A DNA stretch of 64,000 nucleotides, from the NCBI RefSeq assembly GCF_016907545.1, contig NZ_JAFBCD010000001.1, positions 2,108,001 to 2,172,000 on the forward strand. Reading direction: 5' to 3'. The stretch is from Paenarthrobacter ilicis. GTDB taxonomy: Bacteria; Actinomycetota; Actinomycetes; Actinomycetales; Micrococcaceae. Shown here in pieces: positions 28,873-38,676 of this stretch (within the stretch, counting starts at the first letter, position 1; every line of letters starts with the position of its first letter). The notes below the pieces were generated by a model. That model was not told the origin of the DNA and ran no database searches. It worked only from the letters and a program-made list of their open reading frames with translations. The translations under genes and the position numbers were made by a program.

Positions 28873-30447
28873 TTACTGGTCGATGTACAGCGGATTAACC
28901 TGCTGGCACACGGCATCGTTGGCAGTCTGGTTGACCACGTCCGGGGGGACAGAGGCCGCACCATAGACCGCCCCGGTCCCAAAGTCGGTTCCCACGTAAA
29001 GCTGAACCCCTGATACTCCCTGGGCCTGTTGGACCTGCGCGGAAGGAATACCGTAGAGCGTGGCAACATCTGCTGCTACGTCGGCGAATCCCTCACCGAA
29101 GTAGACCATGGTCTTGTCTACCGGATTGGCGAGGTAGGAGACCGACTGGGTAAAGCCGTTGCCGGTGAGGACTGCCAGAATTTCCTGGGCCCTGGTGTCT
29201 ACTCCGCTGCCATTTGCCACTGCCACAGGCTGGATGGCTTTGTTGTAGGCAGGGACTGCAGGAGCGCTCGGCGTCGGAGCGGCCTGGGTCTCTGTGGCAC
29301 CAGCCGTGGGTGTGCCGGTGGGAGTGGACGTTGCACCCGGTGTGGTCAGGTCCAGATCCGCCCGCAACGCCGCGAACAGCTGTGAAGCCTGGGGTTCAAC
29401 AAGTTCAAGCCGGTTGGGGTCAACCGCTGCGGCCTGCGTGGGCACGGCAACGAAGGCGACCTTTGACACATCAATGTCCTTGAGCCGCCCGCCAATGGTC
29501 AGCAGCGAAGGAACGGATGCCAGCCCCTCGTCAACAGTGAGGTTCTGGGTGACGACGTCGGCTATCTGCAGGAGCCTCTGCGGATTGCCCAAGGTGCCTT
29601 CGCCCTTCAACTTGCGGGTCAAGGACGAAAGGAAAGCCTGCTGGCCCTTAATGCGGCCGAGGTCGCCGCCGTCGCCAAACGCGTGACGCGTCCTGAGGAA
29701 GGCGAGGGCTTGTTCGCCCTCCACCATGGAATCGCCCTTGGGCAGCCTAAGGCGGGAGTCAGGATCGAAGACGGGGTCGCTGACGCACACATTGACGCCA
29801 CCGACGGCCTTGGAAAGTTCCTTGACGGCGTTGAAGTCCGCCATCATGAAGTGATCTATTTCCAGGCCGGTGAGCTTGTTGACCGTGTCCACGGCGCACC
29901 CAATTCCAGCCTCGGCCATCGCGGCGTTGATCATGACACCGCTGCGGGCGGGAAAAGTCTGGTTGTTGGTGCGATCGGTGCACTGCGGAACATCCACCAG
30001 GAGATCCCTGGGAAAGCTCATGACGCTGACCCGCTTGTTGTCCGCAGAGATATCCAACAACATCATGACGTCGGAGTGACCGTAGCCGGTGGAATCCTCG
30101 CTGCTTCCGTAATCGGCATTCTTACCGTCACGGGTGTCCGAACCGAGGATGAGAATCTGCAACCGGTCGGTCTTGTCATTGGCAGACGGTTCGCCCGAAT
30201 CGCGGTTATCCGCCGCGCTCAAGGGAGCCTTGGTGATATTCGACTGCAATCTGATAAACCAGAAAGCGGCAAAGGCGACGCCGACCACCAACGTCACGGA
30301 CACGACGCCTGTAACAATCTTCAGCCACAGCGGAAACCCCTGGCGTTCCTTCATATGCCTGGGGGTACCGTCGGCATCCTCCCCATGGCGTCCCGCAACG
30401 GGGCCGGCGGTGCCGGTGCCCTGCGGGCGGGCGTCACGACGTCGCAC
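28873..30447 (-). CDS. LytR-CpsA-Psr family protein with LytR_C domain
   Basis: 524 aa. A short cytosolic basic region precedes one membrane helix (LWLKIVTGVVSVTLVVGVAFAAFWFI). The extracellular LCP domain follows (RLQILILGSDTRDG; VMMLLDISADNKRVSVMSFPRDLLVDVP; KLTGLEIDHFMMADFNAV; FLRTRHAFGDGGDLGRIKGQQ). A Thr/Pro/Ala-rich linker and a C-terminal LytR_C domain (IQPVAVANGSGVDTRAQEILAVL) complete it. LCP enzymes transfer glycopolymers from lipid carriers to peptidoglycan. The GTG at 30447 is used; ATG at 30354 (MKERQGFPLW) is an alternative. It lies 107 bp downstream of era, probably with its own promoter (TATGAT, minus strand, 30487-30492). Confidence 0.9.
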   Translation of the reverse strand: MRRRDARPQGTGTAGPVAGRHGEDADGTPRHMKERQGFPLWLKIVTGVVSVTLVVGVAFAAFWFIRLQSNITKAPLSAADNRDSGEPSANDKTDRLQILILGSDTRDGKNADYGSSEDSTGYGHSDVMMLLDISADNKRVSVMSFPRDLLVDVPQCTDRTNNQTFPARSGVMINAAMAEAGIGCAVDTVNKLTGLEIDHFMMADFNAVKELSKAVGGVNVCVSDPVFDPDSRLRLPKGDSMVEGEQALAFLRTRHAFGDGGDLGRIKGQQAFLSSLTRKLKGEGTLGNPQRLLQIADVVTQNLTVDEGLASVPSLLTIGGRLKDIDVSKVAFVAVPTQAAAVDPNRLELVEPQASQLFAALRADLDLTTPGATSTPTGTPTAGATETQAAPTPSAPAVPAYNKAIQPVAVANGSGVDTRAQEILAVLTGNGFTQSVSYLANPVDKTMVYFGEGFADVAADVATLYGIPSAQVQQAQGVSGVQLYVGTDFGTGAVYGAASVPPDVVNQTANDAVCQQVNPLYIDQ

Positions 30448-30554
30448 TATTCGGTTTACCTTTCTTGGAACACCACAATTCCCGCAATCATACGGGCCAA
30501 TACTGGGAAATTCCCCTTCGAATTACAACGTAAAGGGAACAATATCAAGGGAGA

Positions 30555-31517
30555 TCAGAACCCCAGCTTGACCAATTGCTTGGGATCGCGCTGCCAGTCC
30601 TTGGCCACCTTCACGTGGAGGTCAAGGTAGATCCTGGTGCCAAGGAGTGTTTCGATACCCTTGCGGGCGTTGGTGCCGACCTCCCGCAAACGGCTGCCGC
30701 CCTTGCCTATGATGATGGCTTTCTGGGACGGACGCTCAACATAGAGATTTACCCTGACATCCAACAACGGATTGTCCTCGGTCCGCCCTTCACGGGGCAC
30801 AATTTCCTCAACGACCACTGCCAAGGAGTGCGGGAGCTCGTCGCGCACGCCCTCCAAGGCCGCCTCCCGGATAAGTTCGGCAATCATCACTGCCTCAGGC
30901 TCATCGGTGAGTTCGCCATCGGGGTAGAGGGGCGGCGACGGCGGCATGTGACCGATCAGGACATCGGCCACTGTGGAAACCTGGAAGCCATCAGCGGCAG
31001 ACACCGGAACTATATCCGCCCAGCCCTGCTCGCCCAGGACCTCGCGGCCCAGAGCAGCCACGGCCAGCAGTTGTTCCGTCAGGGCCTGGCGGTCAACCAA
31101 GTCCGTTTTTGTCACCAGGGCAACGATAGGCTTCCGTCCAACGGCAGCGAGTTGCGCTGCAATGAACCTGTCACCAGGGCCGATCTTTTCATTGGCAGGC
31201 AAGCAAAACCCGATCGCATCAACTTCGGCAAGCGTGTCCGCGACGAGCTCGTTGAGGCGCTTTCCCAGGAGTGTGCGGGGTCGGTGGAGACCCGGCGTGT
31301 CCACCAGAATCAGCTGGGCATCGTCGCGGTGGACGATGCCGCGGATGGTGTGGCGGGTGGTCTGCGGTTTCGCTGACGTGATGGCCACTTTTTGGCCCAC
31401 CAGCGCGTTGGTCAACGTTGATTTCCCCGCGTTGGGCCGTCCAACCAGCACCGAGAAGCCAGCGCGGAAGCCGCCGAAGTCCGAGTCGGCGTCGAATTTG
31501 TTACTTAGCTTGCTCAC
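30555..31517 (-). CDS. era: GTPase Era
   Basis: 320 aa. G motifs are GRPNAGKST (G1), DTPGLHRP (G3) and TKTD (G4). The C-terminal KH domain contains AIIIGKGGSRLREVG and LDLHVKVAKDW, which bind the 3' end of 16S rRNA. Era checks maturation of the 30S subunit. The GTG at 31517 with GGGAG upstream overlaps the end of the hlyC-type gene by 17 bp, showing coupling. It is the last gene of phoH-ybeY-hlyC-era, a conserved order. Confidence 0.95.
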   Translation of the reverse strand: MSKLSNKFDADSDFGGFRAGFSVLVGRPNAGKSTLTNALVGQKVAITSAKPQTTRHTIRGIVHRDDAQLILVDTPGLHRPRTLLGKRLNELVADTLAEVDAIGFCLPANEKIGPGDRFIAAQLAAVGRKPIVALVTKTDLVDRQALTEQLLAVAALGREVLGEQGWADIVPVSAADGFQVSTVADVLIGHMPPSPPLYPDGELTDEPEAVMIAELIREAALEGVRDELPHSLAVVVEEIVPREGRTEDNPLLDVRVNLYVERPSQKAIIIGKGGSRLREVGTNARKGIETLLGTRIYLDLHVKVAKDWQRDPKQLVKLGF

Positions 31518-32832
31518 GTGGAACTCCCTGTTGCGTTGAGTCGGCGTCTTCGAGAAGGTCCTCAAAGTCAGTGTCTTCCTTTGGCATGGCTGCCGCAATG
31601 ATATGGCTGACCCTGTTTCGGCGACCCTCTACCCTATCGGCTCTGAGGGAAACACCGTCGACCTCCACTGAACTCCCGACGATGGGGACCTGTCCGAGGG
31701 CCTTGGCCAGGAGGCCACCCACCGTGTCCACTTCGTCGTCGTCGAGGTCGATGTCGAAGAGTTCGCCAAGGTCATCGATGCTCATCCGGGCACTGACCCT
31801 GAATTGGCCGTCGCCCAAGTCAATGGCTTCTTCGGCCGCGGCGTCATATTCGTCAACGATCTCGCCGACGATTTCTTCGATCATGTCCTCGAGGGTCACC
31901 AACCCGGCTGTTCCGCCGTACTCGTCGATGACAATGGCCACATGCGTTGATTCCTGTTGAAGCTCCCGAAGGAGGTCGCTGACCAGCTTCGATTCAGGAA
32001 CATAACGCACCTCCCTGGCCAGGGAATCGACGTCGTGGGCCTGCAGCCCCGGTTCGGTGCGATGCAAGGCGGCCGCTACGTCCTTGAGGTACAAAATGCC
32101 GCGGATCTGGTCCGTGTTCTCGCCAATCACCGGAATGCGGGAGTAGCCCGAACGCAGGAACAGCGCCATGGCCGATTCAAGGGTGGAACCGGTGGTGATA
32201 CTGACGATGTCCGTCCGGGGAACCATGACTGAGCGGACCAGGGTGTCTCCGAAATCGAACACCGAGTGAATGAGCTCGGCCTCGTTGTCCTCGATCATGT
32301 CCGACTCCGCAGCGCGGTCCACGAATTCGCGGAACTCTTCCTCGCTGACGAAAGCGTCATCACCTGCCGGGGCACCGGGCGCCACAGCTTGGCCCAGCGC
32401 CACAAGCCAGGCCGGGATGGGGCCAAGAATCCAGCAGAGGAACCTGATCAGCGGAGCAGTGAACCGGACCACGGGGCCTGAGTGTGCCCTGCCAATCTGG
32501 CGGGGTGAAACGCCCACCAGAACGAAACCGATAACAGCCATGATGCCCGTGGCCGCCAGACCCGCCAGCCAGACATTGTCAAGGAGGCTGTGGAGGACGA
32601 CCGCCACGGCCACGGCCGCAGCCATTTCGAACCACACGCGCCAGAACCGCAGCGCGCGCATGTGGGCGACCGGATTCTTCAGGATCCCACCCAGCGCCTT
32701 GCCCTTGCTGCGGACGATGGATTGTTCGGCTTCGTGGCGGGGAAGGAAGTTGAAAGCAGCTTCCGCTGCGGTCAGCAAAGCAACAAAGCTAAGAAATACC
32801 AGCGCCATGCCGACCAGGATGATCGAGGTCAC
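31501..32832 (-). CDS. CNNM/CBS-domain membrane protein (HlyC/CorC family)
   Basis: 443 aa. An N-terminal DUF21/CNNM transmembrane domain (IILVGMALVFLSFVALLTAAEAAF; AAAVAVAVVLHSLL; GLAATGIMAVIGFVLVGV; APLIRFLCWILGPIPAWLVAL) is followed by a CBS pair (VMVPRTDIVSITTGST...GYSRIPVIGE; HVAIVIDEYGGTAGLVTLEDMIEEIVGEI) and a CorC_HlyC transporter-associated domain. Such proteins are linked to magnesium/cobalt efflux, and the hemolysin label is historical. The GTG start overlaps the ybeY stop (GTGA), and the 3' end overlaps era. Confidence 0.92.
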   Translation of the reverse strand: MTSIILVGMALVFLSFVALLTAAEAAFNFLPRHEAEQSIVRSKGKALGGILKNPVAHMRALRFWRVWFEMAAAVAVAVVLHSLLDNVWLAGLAATGIMAVIGFVLVGVSPRQIGRAHSGPVVRFTAPLIRFLCWILGPIPAWLVALGQAVAPGAPAGDDAFVSEEEFREFVDRAAESDMIEDNEAELIHSVFDFGDTLVRSVMVPRTDIVSITTGSTLESAMALFLRSGYSRIPVIGENTDQIRGILYLKDVAAALHRTEPGLQAHDVDSLAREVRYVPESKLVSDLLRELQQESTHVAIVIDEYGGTAGLVTLEDMIEEIVGEIVDEYDAAAEEAIDLGDGQFRVSARMSIDDLGELFDIDLDDDEVDTVGGLLAKALGQVPIVGSSVEVDGVSLRADRVEGRRNRVSHIIAAAMPKEDTDFEDLLEDADSTQQGVPREQAK

Positions 32833-33302
32833 TGCATGGTCTCCATCGGGGCATCCTTGCCCAGGAACTCGGACAACAGCTCACGCTGAAGGCCAAACAT
32901 TTCCGCTTTTTCATCCGGCTCTGCGTGGTCGAAACCCAGCAGGTGCAGGATGCCGTGGGTGGTGAGGAGCAGCATCTCATCCTGGGTGGGGTGCCCGGCG
33001 TTCCGGGCCTGCACCTCTGCCACCTGTGGGCAGATGGCGATGTCACCCAGCATGCCCTGCGGCGTTGGCCTGCCCGGTGTCCCGGGCGTCAACTCATCCA
33101 TGGGCACTGAGAGAACATCAGTTGCGCCGGGTTCGTCCATCAGCTCTATATGAAGCTTCTCCATGGCCGGTTCATCCACCAGGAGAATGGACAGCTCCGC
33201 TTGGGGATGGATGAAGAGCCGCTCAAAAATGAAACGGGACAGCGTCACCAACTGGGCCTCGTCCACCTCCACGCCGGACTCGTTGTTGACTTCAATGCTC
33301 AT
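32829..33302 (-). CDS. ybeY: Endoribonuclease YbeY (rRNA maturation factor)
   Basis: 157 aa. The zinc site HGILHLLGFDH (HxxxHxxxxxH) identifies YbeY, a single-strand endoribonuclease in 16S rRNA 3'-end processing and ribosome quality control. It overlaps phoH upstream and hlyC downstream by 4 bp each, so the operon is tightly coupled. Its neighbour era acts on the same rRNA end, consistent with a shared ribosome-maturation role. Confidence 0.95.
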   Translation of the reverse strand: MSIEVNNESGVEVDEAQLVTLSRFIFERLFIHPQAELSILLVDEPAMEKLHIELMDEPGATDVLSVPMDELTPGTPGRPTPQGMLGDIAICPQVAEVQARNAGHPTQDEMLLLTTHGILHLLGFDHAEPDEKAEMFGLQRELLSEFLGKDAPMETMQ

Positions 33303-34381
33303 TTACGCTCTCCACGGTGGTGATTGTTGCTGTCTGTATTTGCGCGGTGAGCGTCGTCCCAAGTGCTGTAGGCCGACACGATATCGGCAACAAGGCGGTG
33401 CCGGACCACGTCCGCCGCTTCAAGAATGGAGAAGTTGACGTCGTCGATGCCGGTCAGGATCTCGCGGACAATCCGCAGGCCGGACGTTGCCCCAAAGGGA
33501 AGGTCCACCTGGGTCACGTCACCGGTGACCACCATCTTGGACCCGAAGCCGAGCCGGGTCAGGAACATCTTCATCTGTTCCGGAGTGGTGTTCTGGGCTT
33601 CGTCAAGGATGATGAAGGCGTCGTTCAGGGTCCGGCCACGCATGTAGGCCAGCGGTGCAACCTCAATGGTCCCGGCGGCCATGAGTCGCGGGATGGTCTC
33701 CGGATCCATCATGTCGTGCAGCGCGTCGTACAGCGGCCGGAGGTACGGGTCAATCTTGTCGCTCAGGGTGCCAGGCAGGAATCCCAGCCGCTCCCCCGCT
33801 TCCACAGCGGGACGGGTCAGGATGATCCGGCTGACTTCCTTGTTTTGGAGTGCCTGGACAGCTTTGGCCATGGCCAGGTAGGTCTTTCCCGTACCCGCCG
33901 GCCCAATACCGAAAATGACAGTGTTCTCATCGATGGCATCAACATAGTTCTTCTGGTTCAGCGTCTTGGGCCGGATGGTCCGGCCCCTGCTGGAGAGGAT
34001 GTTGTGCGTGAGGACCTCAGCAGGGTTCTGCAGGGATTGGGAGCGGAGCATCGACACGAGCTGCTGGAGGACGTCGGGAGTCACCAAAGTGCCCTTGACC
34101 ACCAGGCCACGAACTTCTTCCAGGAGGCGCATGACACGGGAGATATCTGCCGTGGGGCCCGTCATGGACAACTCGTTTCCACGTACGTGGAAATTCACGC
34201 CCTCAAAATGATCCTCGATATAGCGGAGGGCTTCATCGTGGCTTCCCAGCGAGTGAACCATTTGGTCGGAGTCATCAAAAGTGACAACTTCCGTGCGCGT
34301 GCCCGGTAACGTGTGCGGGAACTCGGTGGACGGCCGATTGCCGTTTCCGGCCTTGGGGCGCCCGTTCAACGATTCACTCAT
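33299..34381 (-). CDS. phoH: PhoH-like ATPase
   Basis: 360 aa. The P-loop is FGIGPAGTGKTYLAMAKAV and Walker B is AFIILDEAQNTTPEQMKMFLTRLGFGSKM. The N-terminal ~100 residues form a KH-like region common to the PhoH1 type. The family are predicted RNA-acting ATPases, and co-occurrence with ybeY and era suggests a ribosome or RNA-processing role. ATG 34381 begins the conserved part; the strong AGGAGGAG upstream is ~25 nt away, an unusually long spacing. It is the first gene of phoH-ybeY-hlyC-era. Confidence 0.93.
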   Translation of the reverse strand: MSESLNGRPKAGNGNRPSTEFPHTLPGTRTEVVTFDDSDQMVHSLGSHDEALRYIEDHFEGVNFHVRGNELSMTGPTADISRVMRLLEEVRGLVVKGTLVTPDVLQQLVSMLRSQSLQNPAEVLTHNILSSRGRTIRPKTLNQKNYVDAIDENTVIFGIGPAGTGKTYLAMAKAVQALQNKEVSRIILTRPAVEAGERLGFLPGTLSDKIDPYLRPLYDALHDMMDPETIPRLMAAGTIEVAPLAYMRGRTLNDAFIILDEAQNTTPEQMKMFLTRLGFGSKMVVTGDVTQVDLPFGATSGLRIVREILTGIDDVNFSILEAADVVRHRLVADIVSAYSTWDDAHRANTDSNNHHRGERK

Positions 34382-34681
34382 AGTGCCGGCCCTGGGGCCT
34401 TTTCTCCTCCTGCTGGGTAAATATCTCTGATGGGTTAATCCTACGCCAGCCGCCGAAGAGGCATAGTGCTGCCTGTCCGCACCGGCACGCAGGACAAATG
34501 CGGCCTTTTGTCTCAACTCGGCATCGAGCCGGTATCAATCACGTTTCAGTTGCCTCCCGCTCCCCTCATTCCCGGCCGACCGCCGTCGGGCATGTGCCAA
34601 GCTGGCATGGCGGGTGGATGCCCGCCTGTAGTCCGGGTCAGCAAAACCCGGGACCAATGCATCAGCAGGAACAGGACATCA
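34382..34681. other. 300-bp divergent intergenic region, phoH / GerMN lipoprotein
   Basis: It holds promoters for both genes. TAGGAT on the minus strand (34438-34443) is a possible phoH -10. A near-perfect inverted repeat GTCCGGGT...ACCCGGGAC lies just before the lipoprotein gene. I see no additional coding sequence. Confidence 0.5.
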
Positions 34682-35611
34682 GTGGCAGAAAATCATCGCG
34701 CACGCAGACGGACACGCTCCGTGACAGCTGTGCCTGCGATGCTTGCTGCCCTGTTGCTGACGGGATGCATCGCCAATGGCGGGGGAACACAGGTAAACAC
34801 CGGCACGCCCGTGCCCACCGTCCTGGACGCGCCGGCCAGCAACGCTCCGCTGGAAACCACGCAGGCGTCCACCAAAATCCCGGTTTACTGGATCGGACGC
34901 AGCAAGGACGAGGTCTACCTCTACCGCGAATTCAGGGATATTTCCGGGGATGCCAACCCTGTGACCACTGCCCTGCGCATCATGATGTCGGACAAGCCGC
35001 TTGACCATGACTTCTTTACTCCATGGCAGCAGCCTGGCAGCCTGGCAACGTCCATCTCCGGCAAGAACGTCATTACAGTGGACGTCTCCCGCGATGCGTT
35101 CAACTCGAACCTTGACGCTGTGATGGCTCAAAGGGCTGTCCAACAGTTGGTGTACACCGCCACCGCTGCAGCGTCGTCGTCGGGCCTCATCAACTCCGGA
35201 CAACAGATCCAAGTGGTGATCCTTGTGGATGGCCACACCGACTACATGGCCTTCGGCCAGGTGAAGCTCGGTCAACCGATGGCCCGCGACGCCTCCTTGG
35301 TGGCGCCGCTGTGGATCATAGATCCCCAGGAGGACGTGACCCTGCCTCCTGGAACCATCAAGTTCAACGGACGCAGCACGGACAGTTCCAAGACGATTGC
35401 CTGGCAGGTTCTCCAAGAGAACGGCAAGGGCGAGAAGACCAGCCTCCTCAACGGCCAGGCCAAAGCCACAGGTGAACCCGGCCAGTACGGATTGTTCACC
35501 ATTGGCGCCACCCTCAAGGCCGGCAAGTACGAACTACGGGTTTCGCAGCTTGACGGCGCGGGCAAGATCATCGAATCCAGCACCGATACGCGCCTCTTCA
35601 CTGTCGGCTGA
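34682..35611 (+). CDS. GerMN/Gmad2-domain lipoprotein
   Basis: 309 aa. A basic N-terminus and hydrophobic stretch end in a lipobox (AMLAALLLTGC), so the protein is probably anchored outside the membrane. A GerMN domain follows (KIPVYWIGRSKDEVYLYREFRDI...NPVTTALRIMM) and a C-terminal immunoglobulin-like Gmad2 domain (PLWIIDPQEDVTLPPGTIKFNGRS...KAGKYELRVSQ). In sporulating firmicutes these occur in germination proteins; in actinobacteria they occur in LpqB-like envelope lipoproteins. The GTG at 34682 has AGGAACAGGAC upstream. It ends 8 bp before the convergent rsmE. Confidence 0.82.
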   Translation: MAENHRARRRTRSVTAVPAMLAALLLTGCIANGGGTQVNTGTPVPTVLDAPASNAPLETTQASTKIPVYWIGRSKDEVYLYREFRDISGDANPVTTALRIMMSDKPLDHDFFTPWQQPGSLATSISGKNVITVDVSRDAFNSNLDAVMAQRAVQQLVYTATAAASSSGLINSGQQIQVVILVDGHTDYMAFGQVKLGQPMARDASLVAPLWIIDPQEDVTLPPGTIKFNGRSTDSSKTIAWQVLQENGKGEKTSLLNGQAKATGEPGQYGLFTIGATLKAGKYELRVSQLDGAGKIIESSTDTRLFTVG

Positions 35612-35619
35612 CGAAGCTC

Positions 35620-36390
35620 CTACCAGCGGCCCAGAACGTCGCTGGCAAGCACGACAGCGGCAGGACCCGCCGTCGACGATCGCAGCACGTGGTGCCCCAA
35701 CAGGGCCGTAACGGCTCCAGCGTCACTGAGGCGGGTCACCTCGCGCGGCGAGATTCCACCCTCAGGGCCCACGATCAACAGGATCTCCGACGAACCGGGC
35801 TGATCTCCGCGGGGGCCGTCCCACTGTTCCAACACCGTCCGCAAAGGCCGCTTGGCGTCCTCGTGCAGGATGACGGCCAAGCCTGCTTTGCTGACTTCAG
35901 CTGCCAAAGCAGCGGTATCAACAATCTGCCGTACCTCGGGAATGTAGGCCCTGCGCGCTTGCTTGGCCGCCGCCGTGACTACTGACTGCCACTTTGCGTG
36001 GGCTTTGGCAGCCCGATCACCCTTCCACCGGACGATGGAGCGTTCGGACTGCCACGGAACCACCGAGTCGATGCCCAATTCAGTGGACGTTTCCACAGCG
36101 AGCTCATCACGGTCGCCTTTGGCGAGGGCTTGGACAAGGACCAGCCGCACGGGGGGCTGGTCCTCGAAACCAACGCTGGCGGCAGTAACCGCCAAGGTGC
36201 CGGAGCCGACGTCGGCCACCACACCCGTGAGCCTGCCTCCGGCGCCGTCGGCAATATCCACCGGCTCACCGACGGCCAGGCGCTTGACGGTGACCGCATG
36301 GCGGGCCTCCGGCCCGTCGAGAACGAACACTGCACCAGGCTCAAGGCCGTCGAGGCTGCCAGGCGGGGCGAAGAAAACTGGGTTGCTCAC
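35620..36390 (-). CDS. rsmE: 16S rRNA (uracil1498-N3)-methyltransferase
   Basis: 256 aa. The SPOUT-fold signatures LLIVGPEGGISPREVTRL and LGHHVLRSSTAGPAAVVLASDVLGRW are diagnostic. An N-terminal PUA-like domain (FVLDGPEARHAVTVKRLAVGE) precedes. RsmE methylates U1498 of 16S rRNA using S-adenosylmethionine. The GTG start lies 2 bp after the dnaJ stop, in the hrcA-dnaJ-rsmE order typical of actinobacteria. There is no SD, and TAACCT ends 6 nt before the start, so an extra leaderless promoter inside dnaJ is possible. Confidence 0.94.
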   Translation of the reverse strand: MSNPVFFAPPGSLDGLEPGAVFVLDGPEARHAVTVKRLAVGEPVDIADGAGGRLTGVVADVGSGTLAVTAASVGFEDQPPVRLVLVQALAKGDRDELAVETSTELGIDSVVPWQSERSIVRWKGDRAAKAHAKWQSVVTAAAKQARRAYIPEVRQIVDTAALAAEVSKAGLAVILHEDAKRPLRTVLEQWDGPRGDQPGSSEILLIVGPEGGISPREVTRLSDAGAVTALLGHHVLRSSTAGPAAVVLASDVLGRW

Positions 36391-36392
36391 CG

Positions 36393-37520
36393 CTACAGGT
36401 TACCGAGCCTGTCCCGCAGTTTCGCAAACATGCCGCCGCTGGCAACAAGCTTTCCCTCGGTGAACTGCTCACCGCGCAACTTGGCCAGTTGCTGGAGCAG
36501 CTCCTCCTGGGCGGCGTCCAGCTTGCTGGGCGTCTCCACGTGCAGGTGCACTTTAAGGTCTCCGCGGCCGTAGCCCCGGAGGTGCGTCACACCGAGCCCA
36601 CGCAGGGTGATGACTTCACCTGACTGCGTGCCTGATTTGACGTCAATGCCCTGGGCGCCGTCGAAAGTATCCAGCTGCAGTTCTGTTCCCAGCGCGGCTG
36701 CCGTCATGGGCACGCTCAGCGTGGCATGCAGATCGTCACCTTCACGCATGAACATGGAATCGTTGTTAACGCGGATCTCAACGTAAAGGTCGCCTGCAGG
36801 ACCACCGGCAGGACCGGCTTCGCCCTGGCCTGACAACTGGATGCGCGTGCCGGTGGCAACGCCCGCGGGAACCTTGATGGTCAGTGAACGACGACTGCGG
36901 ATGCGTCCCTGGCCGCTGCATTCGTTACAGGGGTCCTTGATCACAGTGCCGAAGCCTTCACAGGAACCACAAGGAGCGGTGGTCATGACCTGTCCCAGGA
37001 TGGAACGCACGGCACGCTGGACCTGGCCGCTGCCACCGCAGATGTCACAGCGTTCGGGATGCGTTCCCGGGCGGCAGCAGCTGCCGTCACAGGTGGGGCA
37101 CACCACGGCAGTGTCCACTTCGAGCTTCTTGTTGACGCCGAAGACGGCATCCTTGAGGTCGATGCGGACGCTGATCAGCGCATCCTGGCCGCGGCGTACC
37201 CGCGAGGCCGGTGCCCCCTGGCCACCGCCGCCGCCGAAGAAGGTGTCGAAAATGTCCTGGAATGCGAAGCCCTGACCTGCGTAGCCGCCTCCGAAACCAT
37301 TCTCGGTTCCGTTTTCGTTGCCTGTGGCGTCGTACACCCGGCGTTTCTGGGGGTCCGACAATACCTCGTAGGCATGTGTGACGGCCTTGAATTGCTCGGC
37401 AACATCCTCGCCGGGATTGACATCCGGGTGGAGCTTGCGCGCCAACTTGCGGTACGCCTTTTTGATCTCTTCCCCGGTGGCTTCCGGCGAGACTCCCAAA
37501 ACGTCATAGTGGCTGCTCAA
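36393..37520 (-). CDS. dnaJ: Chaperone DnaJ
   Basis: 375 aa, type I. The J domain ([20 protein letters not shown]...LHPDV, with HPD) is followed by a Gly/Phe-rich linker ([17 protein letters not shown]). Four CxxC zinc repeats (CPTC, CDIC, CGSC, CNEC) and the C-terminal substrate domain complete it. DnaJ stimulates DnaK ATPase. The TTG at 37520 is the start because GGAAGAG lies upstream and it gives the family N-terminus. It is co-transcribed with hrcA under CIRCE control; this is probably the DnaJ2-type copy, separate from the dnaK operon. Confidence 0.95.
   Translation of the reverse strand: MSSHYDVLGVSPEATGEEIKKAYRKLARKLHPDVNPGEDVAEQFKAVTHAYEVLSDPQKRRVYDATGNENGTENGFGGGYAGQGFAFQDIFDTFFGGGGGQGAPASRVRRGQDALISVRIDLKDAVFGVNKKLEVDTAVVCPTCDGSCCRPGTHPERCDICGGSGQVQRAVRSILGQVMTTAPCGSCEGFGTVIKDPCNECSGQGRIRSRRSLTIKVPAGVATGTRIQLSGQGEAGPAGGPAGDLYVEIRVNNDSMFMREGDDLHATLSVPMTAAALGTELQLDTFDGAQGIDVKSGTQSGEVITLRGLGVTHLRGYGRGDLKVHLHVETPSKLDAAQEELLQQLAKLRGEQFTEGKLVASGGMFAKLRDRLGNL
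36397..36402 (-). promoter_or_regulatory. Candidate -10 hexamer inside dnaJ end, leaderless rsmE
   Basis: TAACCT on the minus strand, then GTAGCG, then the GTG of rsmE. Confidence 0.3.
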
Positions 37521-37569
37521 AGTCGGTATCTCTTCCTTGTTGTACTGCGGATAATTTTCAGGCCGGGAT

Positions 37570-38577
37570 CTAGCCGCCCAGAATGCGGGACAGGTAGCGG
37601 GCAACAGCGCGCACCGCGGCCATGGTGGTGGGATAGTCCATGCGGGTGGGACCCAGAATGCCTACCTTCGCACCGGATCCATAGCCCGTAGCCACTACCG
37701 AAGCCTCGGCCAACCCGTCGTACGGATTCTCCCGGCCAATGCTCACTGTCACGCCTCGAGGGTCATCGCCCATATCGGACAACAACCGAAGCATGACTAC
37801 TTGTTCCTCAAGTGCTTCAAGAACCGGCCCAATGCTCAACGGGAAATCCACGTTGGACCTGGCCAGGTTGGCCGTTCCGGCCATCAAAATTCTTTCTTCC
37901 CGGCTGTTGTCGCTCAGTGACTGGAGGCCATTGGCCAGGGTTTGCGCCAAGCCTCGAAGCTCGGGTTTGCACAAGGCCACAACAGAGGGCAGAACCTGCG
38001 GCAAAAGGTCCAGCTGGGTTCCCGCGATGCTCCCGAGGAAACGCGACCTCAGCATCATCAGGGCTTCATTGGCCACTTCGCTGCCGGCGTCGATGACTTT
38101 CTGGCCAACGCTGCCGGTATCGGCGATCAGGACCAACAGGACTTGCCGAGGGGCCAGCAGTACGAATTCGACATGGCGGACCACGGCACGGCTGGCTTGC
38201 GGATACTGCACGACGGCGACTTGGTTGGTCAGTTGCGACAGCAGCCTGACGGTCCGCTCCAGTACGTCATCCAGGTCATCCGGGCCTTCCAGCAATGAGT
38301 GGATGGCGCGTCGTTCGGCGGCCGACAGTGGCTTCACTTGGGAAATGCGGTCCACGAAGAGGCGATAACCCTTGTCCGTGGGAATCCGACCGGCGCTGGT
38401 GTGGGGCGCGGCGATGAGGCCTTCCTCTTCCAGCACGGCCATGTCATTCCGGATGGTGGCGCTTGAAACACCAAGGTGGTGGCGCTCCACGAGGGCCTTG
38501 GATCCAACAGGCTCCCGGGAATGAACGTAGTCCTCAACAATGGCACGCAGTACTTCCAACTTGCGCGGCTCACTCAT
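37570..38577 (-). CDS. hrcA: Heat-inducible transcription repressor HrcA
   Basis: 335 aa. The N-terminal winged helix ([25 protein letters not shown]...[21 protein letters not shown]) and the C-terminal segment [22 protein letters not shown] are diagnostic. HrcA binds CIRCE operators and represses chaperone genes, with release on heat stress. AGGAGGTGG precedes the ATG at 38577. A CIRCE element 73 bp upstream covers the presumed transcription start, giving autorepression of hrcA-dnaJ. Confidence 0.96.
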   Translation of the reverse strand: MSEPRKLEVLRAIVEDYVHSREPVGSKALVERHHLGVSSATIRNDMAVLEEEGLIAAPHTSAGRIPTDKGYRLFVDRISQVKPLSAAERRAIHSLLEGPDDLDDVLERTVRLLSQLTNQVAVVQYPQASRAVVRHVEFVLLAPRQVLLVLIADTGSVGQKVIDAGSEVANEALMMLRSRFLGSIAGTQLDLLPQVLPSVVALCKPELRGLAQTLANGLQSLSDNSREERILMAGTANLARSNVDFPLSIGPVLEALEEQVVMLRLLSDMGDDPRGVTVSIGRENPYDGLAEASVVATGYGSGAKVGILGPTRMDYPTTMAAVRAVARYLSRILGG

Positions 38578-38649
38578 CGATCCACCTCCTGACAAACTGC
38601 CGTGGGCCATCCGGCCCATCGCTGCGGGACCGCGGCTGGATCCCAGGTC

Positions 38650-38676
38650 TTAGCACTCAACATGCCCAAGTGCTAA
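38650..38676 (-). promoter_or_regulatory. CIRCE operator
   Basis: TTAGCACTC-N9-AAGTGCTAA differs from the CIRCE consensus (TTAGCACTC-N9-GAGTGCTAA) at one base. On the minus strand a CATAAT -10 (38683-38688) places the start of transcription at the edge of the operator. Confidence 0.93.
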
